Shown here in pieces: positions 31,375 to 40,856 of a DNA stretch of 64,000 bases (the stretch's first letter is position 1; the number at the start of each line of letters is the position of its first letter). The stretch is from Sphingobium sp. EP60837. GTDB taxonomy: Bacteria; Pseudomonadota; Alphaproteobacteria; Sphingomonadales; Sphingomonadaceae. The notes under the pieces were generated by a model. It was not told where the DNA came from and made no database searches. It saw only the letters and a list, made by a program, of their open reading frames with translations. Made by a program: the position numbers and the translations under genes. Location of the stretch: positions 128,096-192,095 of the forward strand of contig NZ_CP015989.1 of the NCBI RefSeq assembly GCF_001658005.1. The letters are read 5' to 3'.

Positions 31375-32898
31375 ATGTCCGCACATAGTGCTGAGGGTTA
31401 TCCGCCGCTGACAGGCGCGAAACTCGCCATGGCGGCGGCCGCGCTGTCGTTCGGCAATTTCGTGGTGGTGCTCGATACGACGATCGCCAATGTGGCGATG
31501 CCGACGATTTCGGGCGATCTTGGTGTCTCAACGACAGAGGGGACGTGGATCATCACGGCCTATGCGGTCGCCGAAGCCATCACCGTTCCCCTGACGGGCT
31601 GGCTCTCGCGCCGGTTCGGGGAAGTGCGGCTGTTCACGGCCTGCGTCATCGCCTTCGTGATTTGCTCGATCCTTTGCGGGCTGTCCGGCTCGCTCGGCTT
31701 CCTGGTGCTGTTCCGCATCCTGCAAGGTTTCGCGGGTGGCCCGATCATCCCGCTATCGGCCACCCTGCTGATTTCGGTCTTTCCCAAGGACAAGAGCAAC
31801 ATCGCTTTGGCGATATGGGGCATGACGACCGTGGTGGCCCCGATCTTCGGCCCTATCCTCGGAGGCTACATCTCCGACAATTATCATTGGGGCTGGATTT
31901 TCTACATCAACATCTTCTTCGGGCTTGCCGTTAGCGGCGTCGCCTGGTGGCTGCTGCACAACCGCGAAACGCCGATCTCGCGCAGCCGGATCGACATAGT
32001 GGGCCTCCTTCTCCTCGTCGTGTTCGTGAGCGCGTTCCAGACCATGATCGACAAGGGGCGCGAACTGGACTGGTTCTCATCCTCCTTCATCGTCTGGATG
32101 GCGATCGTCGCGGCGATCGCGCTCGGCGCGCTGATCCTGTGGGAGCTGACCGACGATGATCCGGTGATCGACCTTTCGGTGTTCAAAAACCGGACCTGGC
32201 TCATCTCCACGCTATCGCTGGGGCTAATGTTCGGGCTGTTCTTCGGAAATATCGTGCTGACCCCGCTCTGGCTGCAACAGATGATGGGCTACACCGCGAC
32301 CTGGGCGGGCTTTGCGACCGCGCCCATGGGGATTTTGGCGGTCGTGACGGCCCCGATCGTCGGGCGGCTCATGGGCAAGATCGACCCGCGCCTGATCGTC
32401 ACCTATGGTATGGTGGTTCTCGCCATCTCCTTCTTCATGCGCGCGCTGCTGAACGCGCAGGCTGATTTCATGTCGGTCGCGATCCCCATGTTCGTGCTTG
32501 GCGCTGGTGTGCCGGCCTGTCTGGTCACGCTCACGTCGCTGGGCGTGTCGGAGCTTCCCCCCGAAAAGATCGTCAACGGTTCGGGGTTGCAAAACTTCAT
32601 CCGCATCATGGCGACGGCGGTGGGCGCGTCGCTGACTTCGACCTATTGGGAGAATGCGACGAAAGGAAATCGCGCCGAGCTGGTCGCGATCATTGACCCG
32701 ACAATGGCTCCTGCGTCTCTGCCCGGATTGCAGCCCGGTTCCGGCCTCGCCGCCTTCTCCCGAATGGTGGACATGCAGGCCGTGATGCTCGCCACCAACG
32801 ATTTCTATGCGATGGCGACGATCCTTATTCTGGTGTTCGCAGGGGTAATCTGGCTCGCGAAACGACCCAAAGGACCGCTCCAACAAGTCAGCCATTGA
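31375..32898 (+). CDS. emrB: DHA2-family MFS multidrug transporter (EmrB-like)
   Basis: A 507-residue, 14-helix proton antiporter. Signatures: NFVVVLDTTIANVAMPTISG in helix 1, STTEGTWIITAYAVAEAITV, RILQGFAGGPIIPLSATLL and GPILGGYISDNYHWGWIFYI. Intact. It starts 1 nt after the truncated adaptor and is followed by a TetR regulator 9 nt later, forming a drug-efflux operon. Substrate unknown. Confidence 0.92.
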   Translation: MSAHSAEGYPPLTGAKLAMAAAALSFGNFVVVLDTTIANVAMPTISGDLGVSTTEGTWIITAYAVAEAITVPLTGWLSRRFGEVRLFTACVIAFVICSILCGLSGSLGFLVLFRILQGFAGGPIIPLSATLLISVFPKDKSNIALAIWGMTTVVAPIFGPILGGYISDNYHWGWIFYINIFFGLAVSGVAWWLLHNRETPISRSRIDIVGLLLLVVFVSAFQTMIDKGRELDWFSSSFIVWMAIVAAIALGALILWELTDDDPVIDLSVFKNRTWLISTLSLGLMFGLFFGNIVLTPLWLQQMMGYTATWAGFATAPMGILAVVTAPIVGRLMGKIDPRLIVTYGMVVLAISFFMRALLNAQADFMSVAIPMFVLGAGVPACLVTLTSLGVSELPPEKIVNGSGLQNFIRIMATAVGASLTSTYWENATKGNRAELVAIIDPTMAPASLPGLQPGSGLAAFSRMVDMQAVMLATNDFYAMATILILVFAGVIWLAKRPKGPLQQVSH

Positions 32899-32907
32899 GG
32901 CGGTTCC

Positions 32908-33567
32908 GTGCCGCGCAATCTTGATGGCGAGGCACCCCGGCGCGGGATCAAACGCGAAGAGCGCCGCTGCGCGATCGTGACGATCGCGCAGCGGCACTTT
33001 GCTGAACATGGGTTCGGCGGTGCTTCCATGTCCGCCATCGCGGCCGAGATTGGCGGGTCCAAAGCCACGCTTTGGGCCTATTTCCAATCAAAGGAGGATT
33101 TGTTCGCGGCCGCCCTCTCCGCCTGGCTGGACGAAATCGAGCCGCGCAGCGTCGCCCCTTCGCAGGGCGACGCGCGGCAACGGCTGATCGACTATTGCAC
33201 GGCGTTCATGTCGGCCATGCTGACGCCGGTGGCCGAGACGATTTTCCGCCTCATCGTCGCGGAGGGCCAACGCTTTCCAGAGTTGGGCCGCGCTTATTAT
33301 CGGCGGGTGCTACTGGCGCATCATCTGATGCTGTCCGAGCTTCTGGAAGGACAGCTCCGCGCAGGCCGACTCTTGCCCCGCTCGCGCGCGCCGTCCAGTT
33401 TGCGGGCGGCGGAACAGCTTCTGGAGATATGCATGTGCCGGTTGCTGGTGCGGCGGGTGTGCGGGCTGGAACTGGACAGCTCGGCCGACGCGATCGCCAG
33501 AGAAGCGGCCGAGGCCGTGGACATGTTCTTGCATGGCTATGGCTCCCGCCCCCGGAGAGCAAGGTGA
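32908..33567 (+). CDS. TetR/AcrR-family transcriptional regulator
   Basis: 219 residues from a GTG. The N-terminal helix-turn-helix is classic (RRCAIVTIAQRHFAEHGFGG, ASMSAIAAEIGGSKATLWAY). The C-terminal helical part would bind ligands. Co-directional with and 9 nt after the MFS gene, so it likely controls the efflux genes. Its native promoter upstream of the adaptor was probably lost with the IS insertion. Confidence 0.88.
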   Translation: MPRNLDGEAPRRGIKREERRCAIVTIAQRHFAEHGFGGASMSAIAAEIGGSKATLWAYFQSKEDLFAAALSAWLDEIEPRSVAPSQGDARQRLIDYCTAFMSAMLTPVAETIFRLIVAEGQRFPELGRAYYRRVLLAHHLMLSELLEGQLRAGRLLPRSRAPSSLRAAEQLLEICMCRLLVRRVCGLELDSSADAIAREAAEAVDMFLHGYGSRPRRAR

Positions 33568-33639
33568 GCCATTGCGGAACGGGGCGTGAATCCCGCATGA
33601 CGGGGGCAGGTGCGGCGGCGACAGGCTTGAAAACTCCAC

Positions 33640-34341
33640 CTATTGCGCGGTCGCGGGCCTCACTTCGATCGTGCAGCGCACCGGCTTCTTCGCCTTCTCG
33701 GCCTGCTCGCGGCACGCCTGCACCGCTTCGCGGTTGCCATCGGCGAGCGGGGCGGCCGCGACGATCAAGCCCCAGCTCTCCGGCGCGGCCGTCTGCATCA
33801 ACCGTTGCCCCGCATCCCATGCCGACTTTTCGCCAAGCGCCCGCGTCGCCATGCTCTCGGGCCAAAGCCAGCTCGCCGGCATCATCCGGGCGATCGGGCC
33901 GGCGAGCAGCGCATAGAGCAACAGCCCCAGCACCAGGCCACCGCCCCCGGCGATAGCGAGCCAGCGATTTTGCACATCGCCGCGCCGCGCAGACGCGACC
34001 ATTTTTTGCAAGTCGAAGGTCGCGGACGACAAGGCCGATTTCGTGGATTGGACCTGATGCTGCAATTCGCGGGTCGCCTCGGCAACGGAAGCGTTTAAAC
34101 GGCCCCCCATATTCTCCGGGGTGAGCGTCATGGCGGGGCTTTTCCGCACGCCGTCGATCTGCTGCACCAGGATACCCAGCACCTTTTCGGTGCGCTCTAG
34201 CGTCGGCTCGTAATCGGGAATGTCGATGGACTCGCGCGCCGTGGTCAGCGCCTCGACCGCATGGCGCAACAACGACACCTCGCCGCGCAACCGCTCGAAC
34301 GCCAGCGCCGGGTCGTCGCGCTCCTGGCTATCCTCATCCAT
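33640..34341 (-). CDS. DUF6118-like conserved plasmid protein
   Basis: 233 residues with a long N-terminal helical/coiled-coil region (about 1-125), one membrane segment (WLAIAGGGGLVLGLLLYALL) and a periplasmic C-terminal domain with two cysteines. It resembles proteins coded downstream of traA in sphingomonad plasmids; the DUF6118 label is from memory. It follows traA by 13 nt and is probably co-transcribed, hinting at a role in transfer. Contains a CGTTTAAACG site in the coding region (34092). Confidence 0.65.
   Translation of the reverse strand: MDEDSQERDDPALAFERLRGEVSLLRHAVEALTTARESIDIPDYEPTLERTEKVLGILVQQIDGVRKSPAMTLTPENMGGRLNASVAEATRELQHQVQSTKSALSSATFDLQKMVASARRGDVQNRWLAIAGGGGLVLGLLLYALLAGPIARMMPASWLWPESMATRALGEKSAWDAGQRLMQTAAPESWGLIVAAAPLADGNREAVQACREQAEKAKKPVRCTIEVRPATAQ
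34092..34101. repeat. CGTTTAAACG palindrome, site 2
   Basis: Within the DUF6118-like gene, where it encodes Arg-Leu-Asn using the otherwise rare TTA codon. Confidence 0.6.
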
Positions 34342-34354
34342 CGTTCTTTTCTCC

Positions 34355-37300
34355 TTACCGGCTCAATCCACGATCACGGCCTATCCCCAAATCCTGCGTC
34401 AACTGGCGGCCCAAATCGCCCCGCCCCATGTCGCGGCTGCGGTTCATGCCGATCTCAAGCCCCAGCTCGCGGACACGGCCGCGCAGGATCGATTCCACCT
34501 GGGGATCGCGCTCAAGGCTTTTCGCCATGCCCGCCATTTCCTTGCCCGCCTTCTCGCGCCCCGTCATGTCGCCGGCGCGATAAAGCCGGTCGCGGTCCTG
34601 GCGAAGCGCCTGCCAGCGTTCCACGAAGCGATCGGCGCGCAGGGCAGGATCGGCGCGCACGCGGGCCTCATGCCGCATCGCCTCGACCATCGGGCCGCTG
34701 CGCCCCGCCGCCGCCTCGCGCAGCAAGGCGGGGTCGCGCTGGAACGCCGACGCCATATCGCGCGAGGCTCCGGGCCTGATCTGGTCCAGCGCCTCCGTCG
34801 CGCGTTCGAGCGCGACTTTCTGATGTTCCAGCACCGGCCCGCCTGATGCGCGCGCCTGCAACACCGCCTCGGCCGAACGCGAGGCGCGCTCGACCGCGCG
34901 CGTGAAAGCGCGGTCCTCGCCGCGATCGGCACGCGCCGGGGCAGGCTTCGCCGGCTCGGCCGACAGCTTCAAGCCGTCGAACATGCCGCGCCGCGGCGTC
35001 TGTTCGGCCGCGGGCGTGCGCTCGATCGGGCGCGGCGTGAAACCCGCGAACATGCCCCGTTCGGGCGCTGCGGAAGATCCTCGCTCTGTTGGCGAGATCT
35101 CCGCGCGCGGATCTCGCCCTGCCTCGCGGGGCGCATCCGGCAAGCGGATCTCGCCCGAGAGGCCCCGCCGATCGGCGAAGGCCCGCGCTTCGGCGTCGCG
35201 ATCACGACTATCAGGGGCACGGCCATAATCCGACGCCATATCCTTCGCCCGCTCGCGCGACAGCGTGCGGACAAGCCGGCGATAATCGGCGAAGTCGTCG
35301 CGGCCATAATGGAGCTGCACCCCGTCGCGGTGCCGCGACAGCGCCACATAGGCGGAATGACGGTCCATGCCGGGGGTCGCCAGCACATGCGCCCGATCGA
35401 CCGTCACGCCCTGCGATTTATGGATGGTGGCGGCATAGCCGTGATCGACATGGGCATAATCTTTCAGGTCGAACGCGACGCTGCGGCCGTCATCAAGGCG
35501 AACGGCCATGCGCTCGGGGCTGACCTGCTCGACCTTCCCCAGCGTGCCGTTCTTCACCCCTAGCCCGCGCTCGTTTTTCAGGAACATGATGCGGTCGCCG
35601 TTCGCGAACGCCCGCGCGCCCCGCTCGGCCGACACGCGCACGTCCGGCCCCAGCTCGCCACCGTCGCGCAGCCGATCGCGCGCGGCTAGGTTCAAATCGC
35701 GCACCTCGGCATTGGTATGGGTGAGGATGATCCGCGACTGATCCGGCGCGGCGATGCGCTCGGCATCCCAGCGGTCCACAAGGTCGGCGCGGGCTTGGCT
35801 GCGCGTCTCGGCCGCCTGCACCATTCCATGCGCCTCATAGGCATGGATCGCCTCGCCCGCCCTGCCCGTCGCCAGCGCCCTGGTCGCGTCGCGCTGCCAG
35901 TCCTCGCGCTGCCGGCGTATCTCGGTGATCTCGGCCCAACCGTGGCGCTCGGTCACGGCCCGGAACGCCGCGCCGGCCTCGATCGCCTGCAACTGCTCGG
36001 GGTCGCCGACAAGAACGACCTTCGCCCCGGCCTGCTCGGCATGGGACAGCACGCGCTCCATCTGGCGCGTGCCGATCATGCCGGCCTCGTCGATCACCAG
36101 CACGTCGCGGGGGCCTAGCAGCTCGCGGCCCTGCTCCCATTGATATTCAAGGCTGGCGATCGTCCGCGACGCGATGGCGGACCCGCCTTCCAGATTCTCG
36201 GCCGCGATGCCCGACAGCGCCGCGCCCCGCACCGTGTAGCCCTGTGCCTCCCACGCCTCGCGCGCCACCCCCAGCATCGCCGACTTGCCGCTGCCGGCAT
36301 AGCCGACGACCGACGCCAGGCCCTTGTCGCCGGTGATATGCGCCAACGCCCCGCGCTGCTCGGCCGACAGGTCCAGCCCCCTGCCCTCGGCCGACGCCAG
36401 CGCGCGGGTCACATGGGCATCGGCGACGCCATGCCCCCGGTCGATCGCCAGCCCTTCGGCGGCGCGTTCCAACCGCTGCTCGGCCGCGATCATGTCGCGC
36501 GACGTGAACCGATCCTCGCCCTTCCCGTCCGGCCCCAGCGCCACCAGCTCGGGCGAGGATCGCACCGCGCTCATCACCTGGTCGAACTGATCCTTGCCGT
36601 CGCTGTGCCGGAACGCGAACTGCGCCAGGTCGCGGCGCGTGAACGTCGCCTGCTGCCGGGTGATGGCGTCGAGCGCGATTTCGGGACTGGCGATGATCTT
36701 CTCGCCATTCTCGCGCGCGATCCGGGCATGGTCCTCGACCCGTTCGGCCTCAAGCCCCTGTTCGGGCATACGCGACGCCGCCGGCCCGATCTTGTGCTGC
36801 GGCTCAAGGTCGATGCCCTGCGCCGCCAGGGTCCGGTGATCTATGCGAGCATCAATATCCAGCTCGGCTAGGCGCTCGTTCACATGGTCCGCCCACGCCT
36901 CGCGCCACTCCTGCAAAAGCTGCGTCGAGTTCCACTCGCGCACCTTCTGGCCGAAGCCCTCGGGGCCAACCTCGCGCATCGACAACATGACATGCGCGTG
37001 CGGTTTGGGCTGGCCGTCCTTCCCCCTGTCCCAATGCACGTTCATGTCTGCGACCATGCCGCGTTCGACGAACTGCTTTTCGACAAACTCGCAGGCGAGC
37101 GCGACACCCTGCGCCTGGTTCAACTCGCGCGGAATCGAAAACTCGATCTCGCGGGCAAGCTGGGCGTCCTTGCGTTTCTCTCCCGCCTCGACCTCGTTCC
37201 ACAAGGTCGCGCGATCGTTTAAACGCTCCGGCGCACCTTCGGGCAGCATGATTTCCGAATGGACGACTCCGGCCTTGTTCGAGAAATCATGGTCGCGCCC

Positions 37301-37408
37301 GAGTCGGTCATCGTGCAGCCGTTCCGCCGCGCGATAGGCCGCGCTGGCAACGGCGCTCGATCCGTTGGCGCGACTGATGACCTTGGCCGAGAAATGGTAG
37401 ATCGCCAT
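34355..37408 (-). CDS. traA: Ti-type conjugative relaxase/helicase TraA
   Basis: 1017 residues from MAIYHFSAKVISRANGSSAV, the family start; longer upstream starts run into oriT. The N-terminal MobA/MobL (MOBQ) relaxase domain has Tyr near the start and the metal-binding PKPHAHVMLSMREVG motif. It is followed by a TraI-like helicase with Walker A VVGYAGSGKSAMLGVA and Walker B DVLVIDEAGMIGTRQM, and a Glu/Arg-rich C-terminus. It nicks oriT and unwinds the transferred strand. It is divergent from traC-traD across the oriT, as in Ti plasmids. A CGTTTAAACG site lies in the coding region (37216). Confidence 0.93.
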   Translation of the reverse strand: MAIYHFSAKVISRANGSSAVASAAYRAAERLHDDRLGRDHDFSNKAGVVHSEIMLPEGAPERLNDRATLWNEVEAGEKRKDAQLAREIEFSIPRELNQAQGVALACEFVEKQFVERGMVADMNVHWDRGKDGQPKPHAHVMLSMREVGPEGFGQKVREWNSTQLLQEWREAWADHVNERLAELDIDARIDHRTLAAQGIDLEPQHKIGPAASRMPEQGLEAERVEDHARIARENGEKIIASPEIALDAITRQQATFTRRDLAQFAFRHSDGKDQFDQVMSAVRSSPELVALGPDGKGEDRFTSRDMIAAEQRLERAAEGLAIDRGHGVADAHVTRALASAEGRGLDLSAEQRGALAHITGDKGLASVVGYAGSGKSAMLGVAREAWEAQGYTVRGAALSGIAAENLEGGSAIASRTIASLEYQWEQGRELLGPRDVLVIDEAGMIGTRQMERVLSHAEQAGAKVVLVGDPEQLQAIEAGAAFRAVTERHGWAEITEIRRQREDWQRDATRALATGRAGEAIHAYEAHGMVQAAETRSQARADLVDRWDAERIAAPDQSRIILTHTNAEVRDLNLAARDRLRDGGELGPDVRVSAERGARAFANGDRIMFLKNERGLGVKNGTLGKVEQVSPERMAVRLDDGRSVAFDLKDYAHVDHGYAATIHKSQGVTVDRAHVLATPGMDRHSAYVALSRHRDGVQLHYGRDDFADYRRLVRTLSRERAKDMASDYGRAPDSRDRDAEARAFADRRGLSGEIRLPDAPREAGRDPRAEISPTERGSSAAPERGMFAGFTPRPIERTPAAEQTPRRGMFDGLKLSAEPAKPAPARADRGEDRAFTRAVERASRSAEAVLQARASGGPVLEHQKVALERATEALDQIRPGASRDMASAFQRDPALLREAAAGRSGPMVEAMRHEARVRADPALRADRFVERWQALRQDRDRLYRAGDMTGREKAGKEMAGMAKSLERDPQVESILRGRVRELGLEIGMNRSRDMGRGDLGRQLTQDLGIGRDRGLSR
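37216..37225. repeat. CGTTTAAACG palindrome, site 3
   Basis: Within traA, again encoding Arg-Leu-Asn with TTA. Confidence 0.6.
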
Positions 37409-37437
37409 GACGGCCGCTATATTGCCTTTCTTAGCGC

Positions 37438-37466
37438 ACGTCGGCAACGACGTATAAGCGCGCACT
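37438..37466. other. oriT: Predicted MOBQ/Ti-type oriT
   Basis: A perfect hairpin ACGTCG-GCAA-CGACGT (37438-37453) is followed directly by TATAAGCGCGCACT. Layout and sequence resemble Ti-plasmid and RSF1010-class origins, where a small inverted repeat precedes TAAGTGCGCCCT. By analogy the nick would fall after TATAAGCG. It sits between the divergent traA and traC genes, the expected location. Confidence 0.75.
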
Positions 37467-37581
37467 CACACTCTCTGACGTTCGCGTGATTGACTTCGCC
37501 GCATTTTTTCTGCCGGGGGCGTTCCTCGCGCGCGCGATCGTGCTACGCTGCGTCCCTGATCCTGGGCGCGAGGGAGAGGAT

Positions 37582-37887
37582 ATGCGGAAGGTGCGCGACT
37601 ATGACGCGGAGCTGCGGGCGCTGAACGACAAGGCGCGCGCGCTCAAGGCGAAGAAGGTTCAGCAGCTCGGCGAGCTAGTCACGTCCACCGGGGCCGACGC
37701 ACTCGACCCCGACACGCTGGCGGGCGCGCTACTCGCTGCTACCGAAAGCGCCAACGCGGACGAAAGGGAGGCGTGGCGCGTGAAGGGCGCGGCCTTCTTT
37801 CAGGGACGCGGGCGCAAGGCTTCCCGACGCGCTGGCGGCAACACTCAAGGCGGACACGAGACTGGCGCAGGCGAGACGCCGCGTTGA
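37582..37887 (+). CDS. traC: Conjugal transfer protein TraC
   Basis: 101 residues from MRKVRDYDAELRALNDKARA, with GAGGGA upstream; earlier in-frame starts lie too far into the oriT region. Residues through LVTSTGADALDPDTLAGALL and EAWRVKGAAFFQ match TraC accessory proteins of Ti-type transfer systems. The tail is Gly/Arg-rich. It is the first gene of the traC-traD-NT/HEPN-traG operon. Confidence 0.75.
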   Translation: MRKVRDYDAELRALNDKARALKAKKVQQLGELVTSTGADALDPDTLAGALLAATESANADEREAWRVKGAAFFQGRGRKASRRAGGNTQGGHETGAGETPR

Positions 37888-37924
37888 AGCCGCGCAGCGC
37901 CGCACCGATACGAGGGGATGGGTC

Positions 37925-38152
37925 GTGGCCCGCCGCGAACGCACCCGCCATCTCATAGAGCTGGGCGGCCTCGTCCAGAAAGCCGGCCTTGTCGATCTGA
38001 CCGACGACGACCGCGCCACCCTTTACGGTGCGATGCTCGACCTCGCCGCGCGTGTCCAGGGTGACGACGCCAGCAATATGCTGGCGCTCTGGAAGCGGCG
38101 CGGCAAGCGAGCGTTTGACGCGGAGGCGAACGCCGGGGCGGGTCCGACATGA
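37925..38152 (+). CDS. traD: Conjugal transfer protein TraD
   Basis: 75 residues from a GTG (MARRERTRHLIELGGLVQKA), matching small Ti-type TraD proteins, which act with TraC and TraG at the relaxosome. The frame upstream also looks coding (ALAATLKADTRLAQARRRVE), so the true start may be earlier or a small shift may exist between traC and traD. The stop overlaps the next start (ATGATG). Confidence 0.7.
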   Translation: MARRERTRHLIELGGLVQKAGLVDLTDDDRATLYGAMLDLAARVQGDDASNMLALWKRRGKRAFDAEANAGAGPT

Positions 38153-39067
38153 TGCGCGACGGCCTCGATCATCTTCCCGCCGTCAAGCGCCGCGAGCTGG
38201 AACGGGTCGCCCGCGTCCTGTTCGATGAATTTGAGGATGCTGTCAAAACCAAGCTCTCCGACAAGCGCAAGGGCGGCCGCATCCTCAAGCTGATCCTGTT
38301 CGGCTCCTATGCGCGCGGCGATTGGGTCGAGGATCGCGCCAGCGGCTATATTTCCGACTATGACCTGCTCATCGTCGTCAACTCCGACACCTTCACCGAT
38401 CTGCAAACATGGTGGGCGGCCGCTGACGATCATCTGGTGCGCGAGCTGACCGTCACCAGGCACCTCGCCACCCCCGTCAATTTCATCGTTCATTCGCTGA
38501 TGGACGTGAACGACCAGCTCGCGCGCGGCCGTCCCTTCTTCGCCGACATAGCCCGCGACGGCATCGCCCTCTACGAAGCGCCGGGACAGCGCCTCGCTGC
38601 GCCCCGCCAGCTCTACGCGGAGGAACGCCACGCCGAAGCCATGGCGCACTATGACAAGTGGCTCCCCGATGCCGCTTACTGCCTGACGCTCGCCGAATAT
38701 GCGATCCGCGACGGCAAGACCAACCATGCCGCCTTCATGCTCCACCCAGGCCGTCGAGCGCGCCTATCATGGCCTCCTGCTCGTCCTGACGCTCTACAGC
38801 CCCAAGTCGCACCGCCTGACCGTCCTGCGCTCGCTCGCCGAAAACCTAGACCCCCGGCTGATCGAAGCCTGGCCGCGCGACACCCGCGCCGCTCGCCGCG
38901 CCTTCGCGCAGCTCCAGCGCGCCTATGTCGAGGCACGCTATTCCCCGGCCTATGAAATCACCCCCGACGAACTGGCGTGGATCATCTACCGCGTGAAGCA
39001 TCTCCACGCGATCGCAGCCGCGATCTGCGCGGAACACCTCGCCGGCAACGGAAAAGGAACGGCCTGA
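38149..39067 (+). pseudogene. Nucleotidyltransferase-HEPN fusion protein, apparent frameshift
   Basis: N-terminal MNT-type nucleotidyltransferase (LILFGSYARGDWVEDRASGY followed by ISDYDLLIVV, the GSxxRG...DxD signature) and a C-terminal HEPN-like helical domain (QAVERAYHGLLLVLTLYSPK, AFAQLQRAYVEARYSPAYEI). The two halves are in different frames. Removing one C in the CCC run near 38744-38746 joins them into about 305 residues. Separate MNT and HEPN proteins often form toxin-antitoxin pairs; here they are one chain. It overlaps traD and ends 1 nt before traG, so it belongs to the transfer operon. Confidence 0.75.
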
Positions 39068-39068
39068 C

Positions 39069-40736
39069 ATGGAATGGTTCCGCCAGCTCGGCCGCGCGCT
39101 CCGCAACGTCGCCCGCCTGTCGCGCCGCAATCCAATATGGGCGATCACGGCGCTGACCCTTAGCCCGATCGCCCTCATTCGCCATCTGCTGCGCGTCGCG
39201 GCCCTGTTCCTGATCGTCGCCCTGGTGCTGGGGCTGGGGATGCCGCTCATCGCGGAAAAGCTGCTCGGCCTGCCCCGCGATTCCCTGATCTACCAGGCAT
39301 TGATGATGCTGACGGGCCTAGTCGTCATCCTCATCGTCCTGCGCGCCCTCTTTCAACCGCTAATCCTGCGCTATGGTGGCCTTGACGGCGACGACACGCA
39401 CGGCTCGGCCCGCTTCGCCACGGCGAACGAGACGCGCGCCCTCGCCCGCGCCGATACCGGCCTGCTGATCGGCCGCGACATGAAAACCCGCAAGCTGCTG
39501 CGCTATCCCGGCCCCGCCCATCTGCTGACGATCGCGCCGACGCGCACCGGCAAGGGGGTGGGCACGATCATTCCCAACCTGATCGACTATCCCGGCCCGG
39601 TCGTGTGCATCGACCCCAAGGGCGAGAACGCCATCGTCACCGCGCGCGAGCGCGCCAGGTTCGGTCCGGTCCATATCCTCGATCCGTTCGGCATCACCGG
39701 CCTGCCCTCGGCCGCCTTCAATCCGCTGGATCGGATCGACCCCGCCGGTCTCGATCTCGCCGACGACGCCATGACGCTCGCCGACGCGCTGGTCTATGAC
39801 GCTCCCGGCGAAGCGGGCGAGGCGCATTGGAACGACGAAGCCAAGGCGCTGATCGCCGGCCTGATCCTCCATATCGTCGCCAGCGAGCCGCCCGCGACCC
39901 GCACCCTCGCCACGCTGCGCGATCATCTGACGCTCGCCCCGCAAGCCTTCGCCGCCCTGCTCTCCGACATGCAAGGCTGCGGCGGCCTGGTCGCGCGCGC
40001 CGCCAATCGCCATCTCGGCAAGTCCGACAAGGAAGCCTCCGGCGTGCTGTCGGCCGCGCAGCGCCATACCCATTTCCTCGATTCCCCACGCATGGGCCGG
40101 GTTCTCGGCCGCTCGGATTTCGCGTTCGCCGACATGAAGGCGTCGCCGGCGACAATCTTCCTCGTCCTGCCGCCCGATCGCATCGCCGCCTATGCCCGCT
40201 GGCTGCGCCTGATGATCGCGCAAGCCCTCACCGATCTGTCGCGCGGCGCGGTCCCTGCCCGCCCCGTCCTGTTCCTGCTCGATGAATTTGCCGCGCTCGG
40301 CCGCCTCGATCCGGTCGAACGCGCTATGGGCCTGATGGCCGGCTACGGCGTCCAGCTCTGGCCGATTTGCCAAGATATTCACCAGCTCCGCACGCTCTAC
40401 CGCGAGCGCGCCGGCACCTTCTTCTCCAATGCCGGGGCGTTACAGATATTCGGCGTCAACGACCATGACAGCGCCAAGCTCGTCTCCGATCTGCTCGGCC
40501 AGGAAACGGTGATGTTCGAGACGATGAGCCGCGCTCTCGATGCCGACGAAACCGGAATCTCGTTCGGCGTGCAACATGTCGGCCGCCCGCTGCTGACCCC
40601 CGATGAAGTCCGCACCCTGCGGCCCGATTTGCAGCTCCTGTTCCTCGCCGGCCAGCGCCCGATCGTCGCCACCAAGCTCGCCTATTATGTCGATCGCGAG
40701 TTCGCGGGACGGTTCGATCCGGTGCAGCCCGTTTAA
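39069..40736 (+). CDS. traG: Type IV coupling protein TraG/VirD4
   Basis: 555-residue hexameric ATPase that brings the relaxosome to the mating channel. Two N-terminal membrane segments (LFLIVALVLGLGMPLIA; MMLTGLVVILIVLRALF) precede the motor domain with Walker A APTRTGKGVGTIIPNL and Walker B VLFLLDEFAALGRL. Intact. It ends at a CGTTTAAACG site that supplies its stop codon. A 3' fragment of a second traG lies at 3527-3742. No mating-pair formation genes are present in the window. Confidence 0.93.
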   Translation: MEWFRQLGRALRNVARLSRRNPIWAITALTLSPIALIRHLLRVAALFLIVALVLGLGMPLIAEKLLGLPRDSLIYQALMMLTGLVVILIVLRALFQPLILRYGGLDGDDTHGSARFATANETRALARADTGLLIGRDMKTRKLLRYPGPAHLLTIAPTRTGKGVGTIIPNLIDYPGPVVCIDPKGENAIVTARERARFGPVHILDPFGITGLPSAAFNPLDRIDPAGLDLADDAMTLADALVYDAPGEAGEAHWNDEAKALIAGLILHIVASEPPATRTLATLRDHLTLAPQAFAALLSDMQGCGGLVARAANRHLGKSDKEASGVLSAAQRHTHFLDSPRMGRVLGRSDFAFADMKASPATIFLVLPPDRIAAYARWLRLMIAQALTDLSRGAVPARPVLFLLDEFAALGRLDPVERAMGLMAGYGVQLWPICQDIHQLRTLYRERAGTFFSNAGALQIFGVNDHDSAKLVSDLLGQETVMFETMSRALDADETGISFGVQHVGRPLLTPDEVRTLRPDLQLLFLAGQRPIVATKLAYYVDREFAGRFDPVQPV

Positions 40737-40739
40737 ACG
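40730..40739. repeat. CGTTTAAACG palindrome, site 4
   Basis: Overlaps the traG stop codon (GTT TAA) at the border between the transfer operon and oriV2. Confidence 0.6.
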
Positions 40740-40856
40740 GCTTCAAGCGCAAGCATCATAATATCATTTGTATATCTAACCGATGGCGTTCCGCCATATA
40801 TCGGCATCCGTGAAATCGTCCGAAAGCGTTGAAAATCTACCGCTGCCGCGCGAAAG

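Noticed and set aside
37486..37581. Longer N-terminus for traC
   Set aside because: The extra 32 residues would start close to the oriT region, lack a ribosome-binding site and do not match the TraC family start.
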